Shown piece after piece: positions 43,129 through 53,488 of a stretch of 64,000 bases of DNA. The notes beneath the pieces are model-generated. The model saw only the letters and a program-made list of their open reading frames with translations, searched no databases and was not told where the DNA came from. This DNA is from Chloroflexus sp. Y-396-1 (lineage in GTDB: Bacteria > Chloroflexota > Chloroflexia > Chloroflexales > Chloroflexaceae): assembly GCF_000516515.1 (NCBI RefSeq), contig NZ_KI911784.1, forward strand, positions 496,001 to 560,000, given 5' to 3'. The position numbers and the translations under genes are program-made. How positions within the stretch are numbered: position 1 is the stretch's first letter; every line of letters begins with the position of its first letter.

Positions 43129-44625
43129 ATGATGCAAACAATAAACAACCTGTTTTCACTGATTGCCGCCTGCACAGATCGACCGGTCTGGCTGGTGGGG
43201 GGAGCTGTGCGCGAGCTGCTTACCGGTCGTACCCCGGCTGACCTCGACCTCGCCATTGCTGGAAGTGGGCTGGCTCTTGCGCAGACGCTCGCGCACACCG
43301 GCAACGGCACATTCGTCGCCCTCGACCGCGAACGTGACACCGGTCGGGTCGTCTTTGCCGACGGGATGACCATCGACTGTGCGACACTGCGGGCCACTGA
43401 TATTGTGGCAGATCTCCACTTACGCGATTTTACCGTTAATGCGCTGGCGCTGCCGCTCGCGGCTGCTATAACCGGCGACTGGCGTGAGCTGATCGACCCG
43501 CTCGGTGGTCAGGCCGATCTTGCCGCCAAACGGCTCCATCCATGCTCCGCTACCAGTCTGCTCGATGATCCACTGCGGGTTGTGCGTGCCGGTCGTTTTC
43601 GGGCCAATTACCAGCTCGTGCCAACTCCTGAACTGATCACTGCGGCGCGCAGCGCTGCACCATTCTTACCCAACGTAGCAATTGAACGAATCCGGGACGA
43701 ACTGCTCAAACTCTGCGACGGTCTGGCAGCGGCCGCCGGCCTGCGTCTTCTCGATCAGGTTGGCGCCCTGACCATCATCTTCCCCGAATTAGAAGCGGCA
43801 CGCACCTGCGAGCAACCGCGCATCCATTTTTTACCCGTCCTCGATCATGTCCTGGAAACGGTTGCTGCCCTCGACTGGCTGATCGACAATGGCGAACCAC
43901 CTGTTGCCGTCCAAACCCATCCCTCCCTAAGCCGCAACCTGCCATTTGCCGATCGCTATCGTGAACTTTTACAGCAGCGACGCGGCAACGTCCGCCGCGC
44001 AGCACTACTCAAGCTGGCAGCCCTTTTGCACGACAATGCCAAACCGCAAACGAAAGTGAATCATGCCGATGGTACAGTAACCTTCTACGGGCATCAGGGG
44101 ATAGGAGCAGAGATAGCTGCAACCATCGGACAGCGCCTGCGATTGAGCCGGACAGATACCCAGTACCTGGCTCGGATTGTGCGCGAACACATGCGTCCAG
44201 GTCAGATGCGTAGCGGGGGGCAACTGACTGAACGAGGTATTGCCCGCTTTTTCCGTGATACTGAAGATACCGGCCCTGATATTCTGCTGCACGAACTGGC
44301 CGATCATCTGGCAACTCGCGGTCCGTGGCTCGATCCGGAGGCCTGGAATGAACATCTCAGATGGATGGAAATGATGCTAGAGCACTACTGGAACATACCG
44401 ACCCCACCACTGCCACCACTTATTCGGGGTGATGTCCTGATGAATGCTTTGGGGATCAAACCGGGGCCGGAAGTTGGACGCCTGTTGCGACTGATTCACG
44501 AGGCGCAACTGGCAGGGGAAATACACAACGCTGAAGAGGCTTTAGCACTCGCCCGTACAATGCAAACCCCGACGACCGAGACAGCCGATCCAAATCACTG
44601 TGGCCGTCGTGGCAAACGGATCTGA
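43129..44625 (+). CDS. CCA-adding enzyme/poly(A) polymerase family protein with HD domain
   Basis: The 498-residue protein has a class II nucleotidyltransferase head: WLVGGAVRELLTGRTPADLD, the catalytic DLDLAI, and LRDFTVNALALPL. The RNA-binding part follows (LLDDPLRVVRAGRFRANY, IERIRDELLKL). The C-terminal half contains an HD phosphohydrolase site (KLAALLHDNAKPQ, then YGHQGIGAEIA and IVREHMRPG). Such proteins add or repair the CCA end of tRNA, or act as poly(A) polymerase. The two cannot be separated by sequence alone. ATG 43132 is an equally possible start. Confidence 0.85.
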   Translation: MMQTINNLFSLIAACTDRPVWLVGGAVRELLTGRTPADLDLAIAGSGLALAQTLAHTGNGTFVALDRERDTGRVVFADGMTIDCATLRATDIVADLHLRDFTVNALALPLAAAITGDWRELIDPLGGQADLAAKRLHPCSATSLLDDPLRVVRAGRFRANYQLVPTPELITAARSAAPFLPNVAIERIRDELLKLCDGLAAAAGLRLLDQVGALTIIFPELEAARTCEQPRIHFLPVLDHVLETVAALDWLIDNGEPPVAVQTHPSLSRNLPFADRYRELLQQRRGNVRRAALLKLAALLHDNAKPQTKVNHADGTVTFYGHQGIGAEIAATIGQRLRLSRTDTQYLARIVREHMRPGQMRSGGQLTERGIARFFRDTEDTGPDILLHELADHLATRGPWLDPEAWNEHLRWMEMMLEHYWNIPTPPLPPLIRGDVLMNALGIKPGPEVGRLLRLIHEAQLAGEIHNAEEALALARTMQTPTTETADPNHCGRRGKRI

Positions 44626-44747
44626 TCGGTCTGTTGCTGTTCATGCGCTGCGGGGTGCTCGTCATCGAGCAAAGGTAACAGGATGAGAGTCAACGCGATC
44701 ATCACTAACAACAGGAGCGAGGGCAGAAACGACATCAGATCGTACAT
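44595..44747 (-). CDS. Small single-pass membrane protein
   Basis: A 50-residue protein from ATG 44747, with GGGAGG well placed upstream. It has one long hydrophobic helix (LPSLLLLVMIALTLILLPLL) and then a charged, Gln/Arg-rich tail. The last 31 bases overlap the 3' end of the CCA-type gene on the other strand. No family is recognised. The ribosome-binding site and clear helix support it. Confidence 0.5.
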   Translation of the reverse strand: MYDLMSFLPSLLLLVMIALTLILLPLLDDEHPAAHEQQQTDQIRLPRRPQ

Positions 44748-44839
44748 CGCATACCTCCCGTAAAGCTGCAACGAATGAGTGACAGGCGTTATCATCGTAG
44801 CGAGGAGGATGCGTCGGGAGAATGAAAATGATCTGATGT

Positions 44840-45235
44840 TTAACTGATGGGAGCACGTAAGACTTCGCGCACAATATGTTCAAGGCGGTCAAGGGGAAAA
44901 GGCTTGGCAAGGTAGTAATCGATTCGTTGCTCACGAGCCCGTTTTTCAAGCTCAGGCGTGGCATAAGCGGTAATCATGACCACACACGTATCAGGGGAAG
45001 TCTCTTTAATAGCTGCGGCAAGTTGCAAGCCATTCATACCTGGCATATTATAGTCTGTGATAACGAGCGGTACACGCCGCAGCGCAATCTGAGCTAGCGC
45101 ATCAGCACCACTGTGAACAGTAATAATATCGTAGCCACCGGTTAGGTCTCGCATCAAACGATGCAAAATGATAAGAATATCAGGCTCATCCTCCACCAGA
45201 ATGATTGCCGGATTGCGACCGGAAACGTCGGACAT
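44840..45235 (-). CDS. Single-domain response regulator (CheY-like)
   Basis: The 131-residue protein is a receiver domain only: AIILVEDEPDILIILHRLM, phospho-acceptor Asp in LVITDYNMPGMNGLQLA, a Thr in VMITAYATPE, and Lys in YYLAKPFPLDRLEHIV. It has no output domain, so it probably acts by protein contact or phosphate relay. No kinase gene is adjacent. An extra LTGGYDI segment stands between helix 1 and strand 2. Confidence 0.88.
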   Translation of the reverse strand: MSDVSGRNPAIILVEDEPDILIILHRLMRDLTGGYDIITVHSGADALAQIALRRVPLVITDYNMPGMNGLQLAAAIKETSPDTCVVMITAYATPELEKRAREQRIDYYLAKPFPLDRLEHIVREVLRAPIS

Positions 45236-46128
45236 ACGAGAAGCTCCTTAAGCAGCCGCAAAGCTTATTCTTTATCAGAAATAACAATAACCCATCGGCA
45301 AAGCTAGTCGTATTGTAGCACAGCCATGCATGACGGGCAAGCAATGACAGCAGTCAATCTTGGAAGGAAATAGGGCTTTTCAACGTTTCCGGCATGCGTG
45401 GTTCTCAGGTGCACGGGCCGCTAGCCCGCGTCAGACGGTGCATCGGTCGCCCTCCACCATACTGATGTTGACGGACACGTGTGACGGAGGAACAAAGGTA
45501 TAGCCGCAGACCATCGTCGGAACATGAAGATAGGGGCTGCCTCACGCACTAGGAGCGAGTTTGGAATTAACCTCTACCACCGCCGATTCCTACCTCTGCT
45601 CCATCACCGGTACCGGGTAGGGGGAAACTTTGGCAAGCTCCGGGAATGAACACCGTATGTCTATTCCCTTCAGCCCCCTCTCCTACCAAATGGAAGGTAC
45701 AGACACAATTCTGGAAGAGAGCTACAACGTGACATATCTCGATTGATCCGTCCAACCGTGTGTATTGTTCAGCGGATAAAGCAACTTGAGTTATCATGTG
45801 GCATCGTACATGAAAAAATGTCTGGAACCGGTGCTATGAGTCGGCCCAATACCCTCATCAATGAGTGCCTATCCAAAACATCCTGTTCATGTGCCAATCG
45901 ACGTGCTTAGAGCGTATCAGAACCACGCTTCAATCGCCATCTGTTACTCACGGTTGTTATTCTACAAAGAGGTTTGTGATGTCTCAGACAGATTCGGTAT
46001 CGCTGGAGCGAACCACATATCTCGCCCAATCGCTTCATATCGCCCGGTTTAAAGTAAGTTCTTATTGAAACCAATTTCTTCTGGAGCCTTATGCCTTTTT
46101 CAAGGCAGTTTGAAGAAACAACACTTCT
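45236..46128. other. Long gap with one family B repeat
   Basis: About 890 bases. A family B copy is at 45412-45432 (CACGGGCCGCTAGCCCGCGTC), preceded by GGGCTTTTCAACG. Between 45560 and 45700 there is C-rich, family-A-like sequence. Frames on both strands are short, overlapping and lack ribosome-binding sites. No RNA gene was recognised. Confidence 0.45.
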
Positions 46129-47034
46129 ATGAACCAACTCCCCGGCATCTTCCTGAACGTACTCGCACCAGTATTCCTGCTCGTGCTGCTTGGTTACATT
46201 ACCGGCCCTCGCCTGCAACTCGAAGCCCGTACTCTCTCGCGATTTGCCTATTTTATTCTGACACCGGCATTTGTCTTCTATGTCCTCAGTCAAACGCGCA
46301 TCGAAGCCGGACTGGCAGGACGAATGATTGGATTTATCACCATCGTCTATCTCGGCTCAATCGTGATCGCATTTGTGGTTGCCAGATTACTTAGGCGCAA
46401 TGCCAAAATGACCGCGGCCTACGTTATGATTGCCGCTTTCGGCAACGTCGGTAATTTCGGCCTACCCATCATTCAGTTCGCTGAAGGCCCGGCTGCTCTT
46501 GGCGTGGCTACTGTCTACTTTTTAGCAAATCTTGTCCTGGCTTTCATCGTCTGTGTGGGTGCGGCCAATTTCAGTCGTGGCTTCAGTCTGAGCATGGCCG
46601 TTCAAGTTTTTCGCACCCCCGCGTTGCTGGCCCTTCCGCCAGCACTCCTGTTCAATTGGCTTGAAATCAATCTCCCACCGGTCGTCATGCGCCCACTCGA
46701 ATTGCTTTCCGGCGCCCTCATACCGACAATGCTTATCGTGTTAGGTGCACAACTGGCGGCTGCCGGTATTCCGCGTATCAATGCCGATCTGCTCATCGCC
46801 AGCGCAATTCGCCTAATCAGCGGGCCGGTATTGGCCTTCAGCACCGTGAACTGGTTTGCACTGCCGCCATTAGAACGCAACGTGGGCATTCTACAGGCCA
46901 GCATGCCGACTGCGGTGCTGGTCAGCATTATTGCGATGGAAAACGAACTACTCCCCGAATTTGTTACGGCTACGGTCTTGTTCTCGAATCTGGTCAGCAT
47001 TGTTTCACTTGCATTAGTATTAGTGTTCTTGTAA
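46129..47034 (+). CDS. AEC-family transporter (auxin efflux carrier type)
   Basis: The 301-residue protein is hydrophobic throughout, with about ten membrane helices in two halves. It begins IFLNVLAPVFLLVLLGYITG, and the second half has LELLSGALIPTMLIVLGAQL and NVGILQASMPTAVLVSIIAME, typical of AEC transporters. Bacterial members carry malate, malonate or similar organic anions. The substrate is not evident. The next gene encodes a TRAP binding protein for organic acids, which may hint at a related substrate. Confidence 0.85.
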   Translation: MNQLPGIFLNVLAPVFLLVLLGYITGPRLQLEARTLSRFAYFILTPAFVFYVLSQTRIEAGLAGRMIGFITIVYLGSIVIAFVVARLLRRNAKMTAAYVMIAAFGNVGNFGLPIIQFAEGPAALGVATVYFLANLVLAFIVCVGAANFSRGFSLSMAVQVFRTPALLALPPALLFNWLEINLPPVVMRPLELLSGALIPTMLIVLGAQLAAAGIPRINADLLIASAIRLISGPVLAFSTVNWFALPPLERNVGILQASMPTAVLVSIIAMENELLPEFVTATVLFSNLVSIVSLALVLVFL

Positions 47035-47094
47035 ATATCCTTTTGTCAAGAAACAACTGAATCAGCAATTATTGCATGAACAATAACATCACTG

Positions 47095-47124
47095 TTTGCA
47101 TAATTTCGTCATATCGTTTATAAT
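47095..47124 (+). promoter_or_regulatory. Promoter of the TRAP binding-protein gene
   Basis: TTTGCA at 47095-47100 and TATAAT at 47119-47124, separated by 18 bases, lie about 45 bases before the start codon. The surrounding 47035-47160 stretch is unusually A/T-rich for this genome. Confidence 0.65.
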
Positions 47125-47167
47125 TAATACACCGAATGTTTATTCTCAGATTGCCCAGGAGCATAGC

Positions 47168-48376
47168 ATGAAACGACGAGAGTTTCTTCGTGGCGCCGCA
47201 GCAGGCGTTCTCGGCGGCCTTGGACTGACACTGGCTGCTTGTGGTCAACCACCGGCGGTTACCAATCCGCCAACGTCGGCTCCCCCTACCTCACCACCAG
47301 CGCCTACAGCCGCAGGTGGTGAGCAACCCACTGCCGCTGCCCCCACGGCTCAGGCCCCTGCTCAAGGTTCGTCAATGCCGGCTGTTGAATGGCGAATGGG
47401 AACGAGCTGGCCTATCGCGCTCGATACCATCTACGGTGGTGCAGTAACGGTAGCTGAGCGGGTAGCAGAGTTATCGAACGGTATGTTCAAAATCACGACC
47501 TTCCCCGCCGGCGAACTTTTCCCTGGCCTTGAAGTGCTGCAAAACGTACAGCAGGGGACAGTTGAATCAGGTCACACTGCGCTGTACTATTACGTAGGTC
47601 TCGATCCAGCGTGGGCCTTCGCCACAGCGCTGCCGTTTGGTCTCACTGCCCAGCAGCAAAATGCATGGCTCTACCATGGCGGTGGTGAGGCAGCAATTAA
47701 CAAGCTCGGTGCGAACTTCAACGTTATCTCTTTCGCTGCCGGTAACACCGGTACCCAGATGGGTGGCTGGTTCCGCCGCGAGATCAACACCGTGGCCGAC
47801 CTGCAGGGTCTCAAGATGCGCATCCCCGGTTTAGGTGCGCGAGTACTCGGAAAGCTCGGCGTGGTAACCCAAACCCTACCCGGTGGGGAAATCTTCCAGG
47901 CTCTGTCAACCGGTGCTATCGATGCGGCAGAGTGGGTCGGTGCCTACGACGACGAGAAACTCGGTTTGCCTGATGCTGCCGACTTCTACTACTCACCAGG
48001 TTGGTGGGAACCAGGGCCTAGTCTCCACGCTGTATTCAATCTCGATGCCTGGAATAAGCTGCCGAAAGAGTATCAGAACTTCCTCCGCGTCGCTTGTTGG
48101 GAAGCAAATATGAACATGCTCGCTAAGTATGACGCACTCAACAACGATGCACTGGAGCGAATTCTGGCGAAGGGGAAGAAGCTGCGTGTCTACAGCGATG
48201 AGATTCTGAACGCAGCGCAGAAAGCGGCCTTCGAGCTGTTCGCCGAGAATGCGGAAGCGTCGGCGGCGTTCAAAGAGATCTTCCCCGGCTGGAACTCGTT
48301 CCGCCAGAAGATTCAGCGCTGGCACCAGACCAACGAGTTACCGTTTAATCTCTTCGTCAAGAATAACCCGATTTAG
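47168..48376 (+). CDS. TRAP transporter substrate-binding protein (DctP/TakP type)
   Basis: The protein has 402 residues from ATG 47168. The N-terminus [17 protein letters not shown] is a Tat signal, followed by lipobox LAAC; a Pro/Thr/Ala linker then leads to the binding domain. The domain has [38 protein letters not shown] and [15 protein letters not shown]. The last pattern is known from TakP-type proteins that bind alpha-keto acids or lactate, so such a ligand is likely. Permease genes lie convergently at 48825-50734. A strong palindrome follows the stop. Confidence 0.9.
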   Translation: MKRREFLRGAAAGVLGGLGLTLAACGQPPAVTNPPTSAPPTSPPAPTAAGGEQPTAAAPTAQAPAQGSSMPAVEWRMGTSWPIALDTIYGGAVTVAERVAELSNGMFKITTFPAGELFPGLEVLQNVQQGTVESGHTALYYYVGLDPAWAFATALPFGLTAQQQNAWLYHGGGEAAINKLGANFNVISFAAGNTGTQMGGWFRREINTVADLQGLKMRIPGLGARVLGKLGVVTQTLPGGEIFQALSTGAIDAAEWVGAYDDEKLGLPDAADFYYSPGWWEPGPSLHAVFNLDAWNKLPKEYQNFLRVACWEANMNMLAKYDALNNDALERILAKGKKLRVYSDEILNAAQKAAFELFAENAEASAAFKEIFPGWNSFRQKIQRWHQTNELPFNLFVKNNPI

Positions 48377-48410
48377 TTTCTCCGTCTTTTGCCAAACTTC
48401 AACCATTACA

Positions 48411-48436
48411 GCAGGGCACGGTATACCGTGCCCTGC
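48411..48436 (+). terminator. Perfect 26-base palindrome after the binding-protein gene
   Basis: GCAGGGCACGGTA/TACCGTGCCCTGC is fully self-complementary and lies 35 bases after the stop. A weak T-rich stretch follows later. It most likely ends transcription of the binding-protein gene. Confidence 0.6.
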
Positions 48437-48698
48437 TTGGGTATTAGGTGGTTTTTCTATCAATCCTTCTACGGGTGAAAGCACGCATCCATGATGGCAG
48501 ACGAATCTGCCCCGTGTGTAACGCTACACCTTCAGAGAGCGTAAAGCACGTGTCTGAACAATAATTCTCGTGTTTGAGGGTGGAGAAGCCTGCCGATCCG
48601 TATTCTGAAGTGAAGACAGGAAAGAAGGGTTCGGGTTCCCAACCTGCCCGAGCTAGCATGCAGATGTAAGCGAACGATGGATGACCCGCTCACCGTAG

Positions 48699-48721
48699 AA
48701 CGCGGGCCAGAGGCCTGCGCT
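48699..48721. repeat. Dispersed palindromic repeat, family B, inverted copy
   Basis: AACGCGGGCCAGAGGCCTGCG is the reverse complement of the element near 27587, and its flank ACCCGCTCACCGTAGAA mirrors TTCTTTATGAGCGGTGA there. The rest of the 48437-48824 gap has no recognisable gene. Confidence 0.55.
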
Positions 48722-48824
48722 AGGATAGCGATCACGGTGAGCGGGTGCATAGATGTTCGCCAGCGTATCCTGTTTTGAAGCAAATCAGTCAGCAAATAGA
48801 TGACCCGTCTTCATCAGGATATGA

Positions 48825-50159
48825 TCACTGGCCAAACGAAATTGCCGGTAAGTACAGCGCCAGTTGTGGGAAGAAAATCAGAATGATTACGATTGTCAAC
48901 TGAATGGCGATAAACGGTATCACCCCCCGGTAAATATCACCGGTCGTAACCCCAGCAGGGGCCACCCCACGCAAATAGAAGAGAGCAAATCCGAACGGCG
49001 GGGTAAGGAACGAGGTCTGCAAGTTCGCGCCGAGCAGCACGCCAAACCAGATCAGATCGAAGCCGAGTGCCTTTGCTACTGGTACGAAAAGCGGAATGAC
49101 GATAAAGCAAATCTCGAAGAAATCGATAAAGAAACCGAGAAAGAACACAATGAGCATACTGACAACGAGAAAACCCCAGGCACCACCAGGTAAATTAGCC
49201 ATGAGATCGAACACGAACTTATCGCCACTTAACGCTCGGAAAACCAGTGCAAAGGCGGTTGAGCCGATCAGGATGAAAATAACCATTGTGGTGGCGCGCA
49301 TTGTCGCATCACACACGGCAATGAAATTCTTCCAGGTCAAGCGCCTGTTTGCTGCCGCCAGCAAGGTTGCACCTAGGGCGCCTACTGCGCCAGCTTCAGT
49401 CGCTGTTGAAATCCCGAAGAAGATCGATCCGAGAACTGCGACAATTAACAACAACGGTGGAATCATCACCTGAAATACACGCTTTGCCAACGCCGCGCCA
49501 CTCATCGAACGGGCGGATAACGGTAGCGCCGGGGCCATCTCAGGCTTGAGCAAAGCGACTACCCAGCAGTAGAAGGCGAGCGCTGCTGCCAGCAACAATC
49601 CAGGTATCAGCGAACCGAGGAACAAGCGTCCTACCGACACACCAATCTGGTCACCGAGTACAACCAGCACCACCGAGGGCGGGATAATTTGCCCTAGCGT
49701 ACCAGCGGCACAGATCACGCCACAGGCCAATTCCTTGTTGTAGCCGTAGCGCAACATAATCGGCAGCGAGATCAATCCCATTGCCACTACCGTCGCTGCC
49801 ACCACACCAGTAGTTGCGGCTAACAACGCTCCGACTACCACCACGGAAATTGCCAGGCCGCCACGAATTGGCCCAAAGAGAATACCCATCGTGTCGAGCA
49901 AATCTTCTGCCAGCCCCGACTTTTCGAGCATCGAGCCGAGGAAAATAAAGTAAGGGATCGCCAGCAGGGTGTAATTCGACATCACGTTAAAGATACGTGA
50001 TGGCATTGCCCGAATAATAATCGGGTCAAAAATACCAAGCGAGATACCGATGATTCCGAATACAATCGCTGTTGCACCCAACGAAAACGCGACCGGGTAG
50101 CCGATACCAAGAATGACCAGCGCCCCGAGGAACATTGTGGGACCGAGCCAATCGTACAT
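48825..50159 (-). CDS. dctM: TRAP transporter large permease subunit (DctM type)
   Basis: The 444-residue protein is hydrophobic with about 12 membrane helices. DctM-type parts are ILGIGYPVAFSLGATAIVFG, the conserved PYFIFLGSMLEKSGLAEDLL, GTLGQIIPPSVVLVVLGDQI and FLTPPFGFALFYLRGVAP. It forms the sodium-driven channel of the TRAP system, moving the ligand delivered by the periplasmic protein at 47168. It lies 14 bases after the small subunit gene. The binding-protein gene is convergent, so expression must be matched from two promoters. Confidence 0.92.
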   Translation of the reverse strand: MYDWLGPTMFLGALVILGIGYPVAFSLGATAIVFGIIGISLGIFDPIIIRAMPSRIFNVMSNYTLLAIPYFIFLGSMLEKSGLAEDLLDTMGILFGPIRGGLAISVVVVGALLAATTGVVAATVVAMGLISLPIMLRYGYNKELACGVICAAGTLGQIIPPSVVLVVLGDQIGVSVGRLFLGSLIPGLLLAAALAFYCWVVALLKPEMAPALPLSARSMSGAALAKRVFQVMIPPLLLIVAVLGSIFFGISTATEAGAVGALGATLLAAANRRLTWKNFIAVCDATMRATTMVIFILIGSTAFALVFRALSGDKFVFDLMANLPGGAWGFLVVSMLIVFFLGFFIDFFEICFIVIPLFVPVAKALGFDLIWFGVLLGANLQTSFLTPPFGFALFYLRGVAPAGVTTGDIYRGVIPFIAIQLTIVIILIFFPQLALYLPAISFGQ

Positions 50160-50173
50160 GGATCCTCCAGAAA

Positions 50174-50734
50174 TTACAATTTTTTCTCGTGCTCTTCTTC
50201 AATAGTTGACGGATCAAGAATTCCGCGAAAGGCAGCGAAGTATTTAATTGCTTCTGAAATGCCCTGAATGATCAGGAGCACCGGGCTGATTATCAGAAAG
50301 GTCTTGATAATATAGCGTGGCAGACCACCCGGATCGGGAGAATTCTCACGAATACGCCACGACTGTTCAACATACGGTAGACCAAAGTAGATTAGTAAGG
50401 CACAAAATGGAATTAGAAAGAACACAGTACCAATTAAATTCACAAGCGCTTTACGCTTTGGTGGATAGTTACTGTAGAATACATCAACCCGTACATGCTC
50501 ATTATGCTTGAGAGCATACGCAGCGCCCAACAGAAAGATCAGCGAAAAAATGTACCATTGTGCCTCGATGTAAAAGTTGGACCCAAGTGTCCGACCAATT
50601 GCCCGACCAACATAGCGGTTTGCAACGTTCCAAACCCCCACACCAACAACAACTGGGACCAGGATATAGGCAATCCGCCCAACCCATTCGGTGAAGGTAT
50701 CGATAATACGTGACAGTCGCAACAATGCTTGCAC
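50174..50734 (-). CDS. dctQ: TRAP transporter small permease subunit (DctQ type)
   Basis: The protein has 186 residues from GTG 50734, with GGAAGGAAGG 6 bases upstream; the longer frame to 50872 has no such site. Four membrane helices are visible, and the conserved start RIAYILVPVVVGVGVWNVAN and the EAQWYIFSLIFLLGAAYALK motif are typical of DctQ. The charged C-terminal tail ends in EEEHEKKL. It works with DctM and is its translation neighbour. Confidence 0.88.
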   Translation of the reverse strand: MQALLRLSRIIDTFTEWVGRIAYILVPVVVGVGVWNVANRYVGRAIGRTLGSNFYIEAQWYIFSLIFLLGAAYALKHNEHVRVDVFYSNYPPKRKALVNLIGTVFFLIPFCALLIYFGLPYVEQSWRIRENSPDPGGLPRYIIKTFLIISPVLLIIQGISEAIKYFAAFRGILDPSTIEEEHEKKL

Positions 50735-50960
50735 GTCAATCCTTCCTTCCCTTGTAATAGCCTTTACGAACACAATATGCCAACGTAGCGATTTGGTACA
50801 AAATCGCCATGAATCGTCAATAAAGAGGTAATCAACAAATATATTGGGAATTTTTAACTCTTTATAGTTCAATAGTACACGGAAACAAGCATCTTGTCAA
50901 AAAATCGCGGATCACCTGCTGATAGGTGATCCGCGACAGATACGAACCTCGGTCGAGCAA

Positions 50961-52796
50961 TTATTCGTGCGTCGCTCCCCACTTCTCTGGGGCACGCCAG
51001 AGGCTAGAAAGGATCAGATCACGCACCGACAATAATTCTTTGGGTAAGCGATCGTAGAGCTTGATAAACAGCTCCTCGTGCAACAGAATCTCCTGCTGCC
51101 ATTCCGCTAAATCACACTCCATCACCTGATCAAATTGTTCGGGGCTGAAATCAAGCCCTCGCCAGTCAATATCCTCGTACCGCGGTACCCACCCGATGGG
51201 GGTTTCTACACTCACGGCCTGACCATGGGCACGTTCGATGATCCACTTTAAGACACGGATATTTTCACCAAAGCCTGGCCAGATGAACTTCCCATTCTCA
51301 TCCTTGCGGAACCAGTTGACACTGAAGATACGCGGCGGGTTCTTCAGACGACGGCCAAAGCTGAGCCAGTGATTGAAGTAGTCACCCATATGATAGCCGG
51401 CAAATGGGAGCATCGCGAATGGATCGCGCCGTACTACACCCTGCTGCCCCATTGCTGCTGCCGTCGTCTCAGACCCCATCGTTGCCGCAAGATAGACACC
51501 ATACGTCCAGTTGAAAGCCTGGTAAACCAGTGGCACCGTGCGGCTCCGGCGGCCACCGAAGATAAAGGCCTCAATCGGCACACCCCTTGGATTCTCCCAT
51601 TCCGGATCAATCGCCGGATTCTGACGGGCTGGGGCAGTAAAGCGAGCATTAGGATGAGCCGCCAGTCGTCCACAACCAGGCGTCCAGTCTCGTCCTTGCC
51701 AATCGATCAAATGCGCTGGTGGTTCATCAGTCATACCCTCCCACCAGACATCGCCATCGTCGGTAAGGGCGACATTGGTGAAAATGGCATTCGCCCGACA
51801 ACTCTCCATCGCGTTGGGGTTGGTCTTGTACGAGGTACCCGGTGCAACCCCAAAGTAGCCGGTCTCAGGATTAATCGCGTACAGTTTGCCATCAGGGCCA
51901 GGTTTAATCCAGGCAATATCGTCGCCAACAGTGGTGATCTCCCATCCCTCTCGTTTGAAGGTATCGGGAGGAATGAGCATCGCGAAATTGGTCTTACCAC
52001 ACGCTGAAGGGAAGGCTGCGGCAACATACGTTTTACGACCGGATGGCTCTTTCACCCCCAGAATCAGCATATGCTCAGCCAGCCAACCCTGCTGCCGCGC
52101 CATAACTGATGCGATGCGGAGGGCAAAACACTTCTTCCCAAGCAATGCATTGCCGCCGTAGCCCGAACCAAAGCTCCAGATCGAACGCTCTTCAGGAAAG
52201 TGAACAATGTATTTTGTCGGATTACACGGCCATGGCACATCGGGTTGACCTCTTTCAAGTGGCATACCAACACTGTGGAGACAGGGGATGTATTCACCAT
52301 CTTCACCCAGCACATCATAAATCTTCGTCGAAACACGGGTCATGATATGCATGTTCACAACGACGTAGGGTGAGTCGGTGAGTTGAATCCCAATGTGCGC
52401 AATCGGCGACCCAATTGGCCCCATACTAAAGGGGATAACGTAGAGAGTACGACCGCGCATGCTGCCCTTAAACAGTTTGAGCAGAATCTCCTTCATCTCT
52501 TTTGGAGCCATCCAGTTATTGGTTGGGCCAGCATCGTCTTTTGATAGGCTGCAAATAAAGGTGCGATCTTCAACGCGAGCTACATCTGAAGGATCGGAGC
52601 GGGCGAGAAAACTGTTGGGGCGCAATTTTGGGTTGAGGCGAATGAATGTACCGGTTTCGACCAGTTTGTTACAAAGCGTGTCATATTCAGTCTGGCTGCC
52701 ATCGCAGAAATGTACTTGTGCTGGCTCGCATAATGTGACGATTTCCTGAATCCACCCACGCAACTGTTGATGTTTAAGGTATGCAGGGAACTGCAT
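50961..52796 (-). CDS. pckG: Phosphoenolpyruvate carboxykinase (GTP)
   Basis: The 611-residue enzyme has the GTP-type features: the P-loop with the reactive cysteine [36 protein letters not shown] before it, [20 protein letters not shown] for metal binding, and [20 protein letters not shown] near the guanine site. It interconverts oxaloacetate and phosphoenolpyruvate with GTP or GDP, linking C4 acids to gluconeogenesis. GGAAGG precedes the ATG. It stands alone. Confidence 0.95.
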   Translation of the reverse strand: MQFPAYLKHQQLRGWIQEIVTLCEPAQVHFCDGSQTEYDTLCNKLVETGTFIRLNPKLRPNSFLARSDPSDVARVEDRTFICSLSKDDAGPTNNWMAPKEMKEILLKLFKGSMRGRTLYVIPFSMGPIGSPIAHIGIQLTDSPYVVVNMHIMTRVSTKIYDVLGEDGEYIPCLHSVGMPLERGQPDVPWPCNPTKYIVHFPEERSIWSFGSGYGGNALLGKKCFALRIASVMARQQGWLAEHMLILGVKEPSGRKTYVAAAFPSACGKTNFAMLIPPDTFKREGWEITTVGDDIAWIKPGPDGKLYAINPETGYFGVAPGTSYKTNPNAMESCRANAIFTNVALTDDGDVWWEGMTDEPPAHLIDWQGRDWTPGCGRLAAHPNARFTAPARQNPAIDPEWENPRGVPIEAFIFGGRRSRTVPLVYQAFNWTYGVYLAATMGSETTAAAMGQQGVVRRDPFAMLPFAGYHMGDYFNHWLSFGRRLKNPPRIFSVNWFRKDENGKFIWPGFGENIRVLKWIIERAHGQAVSVETPIGWVPRYEDIDWRGLDFSPEQFDQVMECDLAEWQQEILLHEELFIKLYDRLPKELLSVRDLILSSLWRAPEKWGATHE

Positions 52797-53269
52797 ATAA
52801 GACCTTCCTTTCGCTCACGACACCATCGGCGGGCGACGTCTGTGACATCTCGAACAATTGCAATGATAACATAGTGAGCAACAAAATACACGACCGGAAA
52901 TCATTACATTTCGTCACAAGACGACAACTGTAGATACTACGATAACTCCAGCAAGATAATAGTGGCTCATCCCTGGCAGGGCACAACAAACATTGCGATA
53001 AGCACGATAGAGCAGACAAGCGTTGACAGGTATATGCACCGCGCATTGCATGTATTGGTACGAACCTGACGAGCAATCAAGGTATGATCTGCTCAGATCG
53101 CTCCGTCGTTAATCGCTTCAGTCATCGAAGGTCACCCGAAGCTGAGCACACTGAACACCGCTGCCTTCACGCCCTTTTCTGAACACCTGCGGGAATATGG
53201 TATACTATGATGCCTTCAGAAAGGCAGCAGATGCTACTTACTACTCACATAAGGAGAGGTAAACAGAGC
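52797..53269. other. Gap between pckG and secG
   Basis: About 470 bases, A/T-rich in the first half, where the pckG promoter is expected on the minus strand. On the plus strand TATACT near 53200 is a -10 candidate for secG. The phrase CTGAACACC occurs twice near 53152 and 53177. No gene was seen. Confidence 0.35.
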
Positions 53270-53485
53270 ATGGAAACAGCGCTGTATATTGCGATTTTGG
53301 TCATTAGTGTCGTTATGAGTGTGTTGATTATCCTACAATCGCGCGGAGGTGGTATTAATCGCGACACCAGCTCGATTCAGCGCACCCGACGTGGGGTTGA
53401 AAAAACGTTGTATCAGGCCACTATTGCGCTCGGTGTCACATTTTTAGTACTCGCACTGATTACCAGCTTGCCAATTTTTAGTTAG
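53270..53485 (+). CDS. secG: Protein translocase subunit SecG
   Basis: The protein has 71 residues from ATG 53270, with AGGAGAGG upstream. It has two membrane helices (LYIAILVISVVMSVLIILQ and ATIALGVTFLVLALITSLP) joined by the SecG-type loop SRGGGINRDTSS. SecG helps SecYE during export. It lies 3 bases before a binding-protein gene, so the two share a transcript. Confidence 0.85.
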   Translation: METALYIAILVISVVMSVLIILQSRGGGINRDTSSIQRTRRGVEKTLYQATIALGVTFLVLALITSLPIFS

Positions 53486-53488
53486 GGT

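Noticed and set aside
45567-45797. 76-codon minus-strand frame in the gap after the CheY-like gene
   Set aside because: No ribosome-binding site, low-complexity end and C-rich repeat-like DNA.
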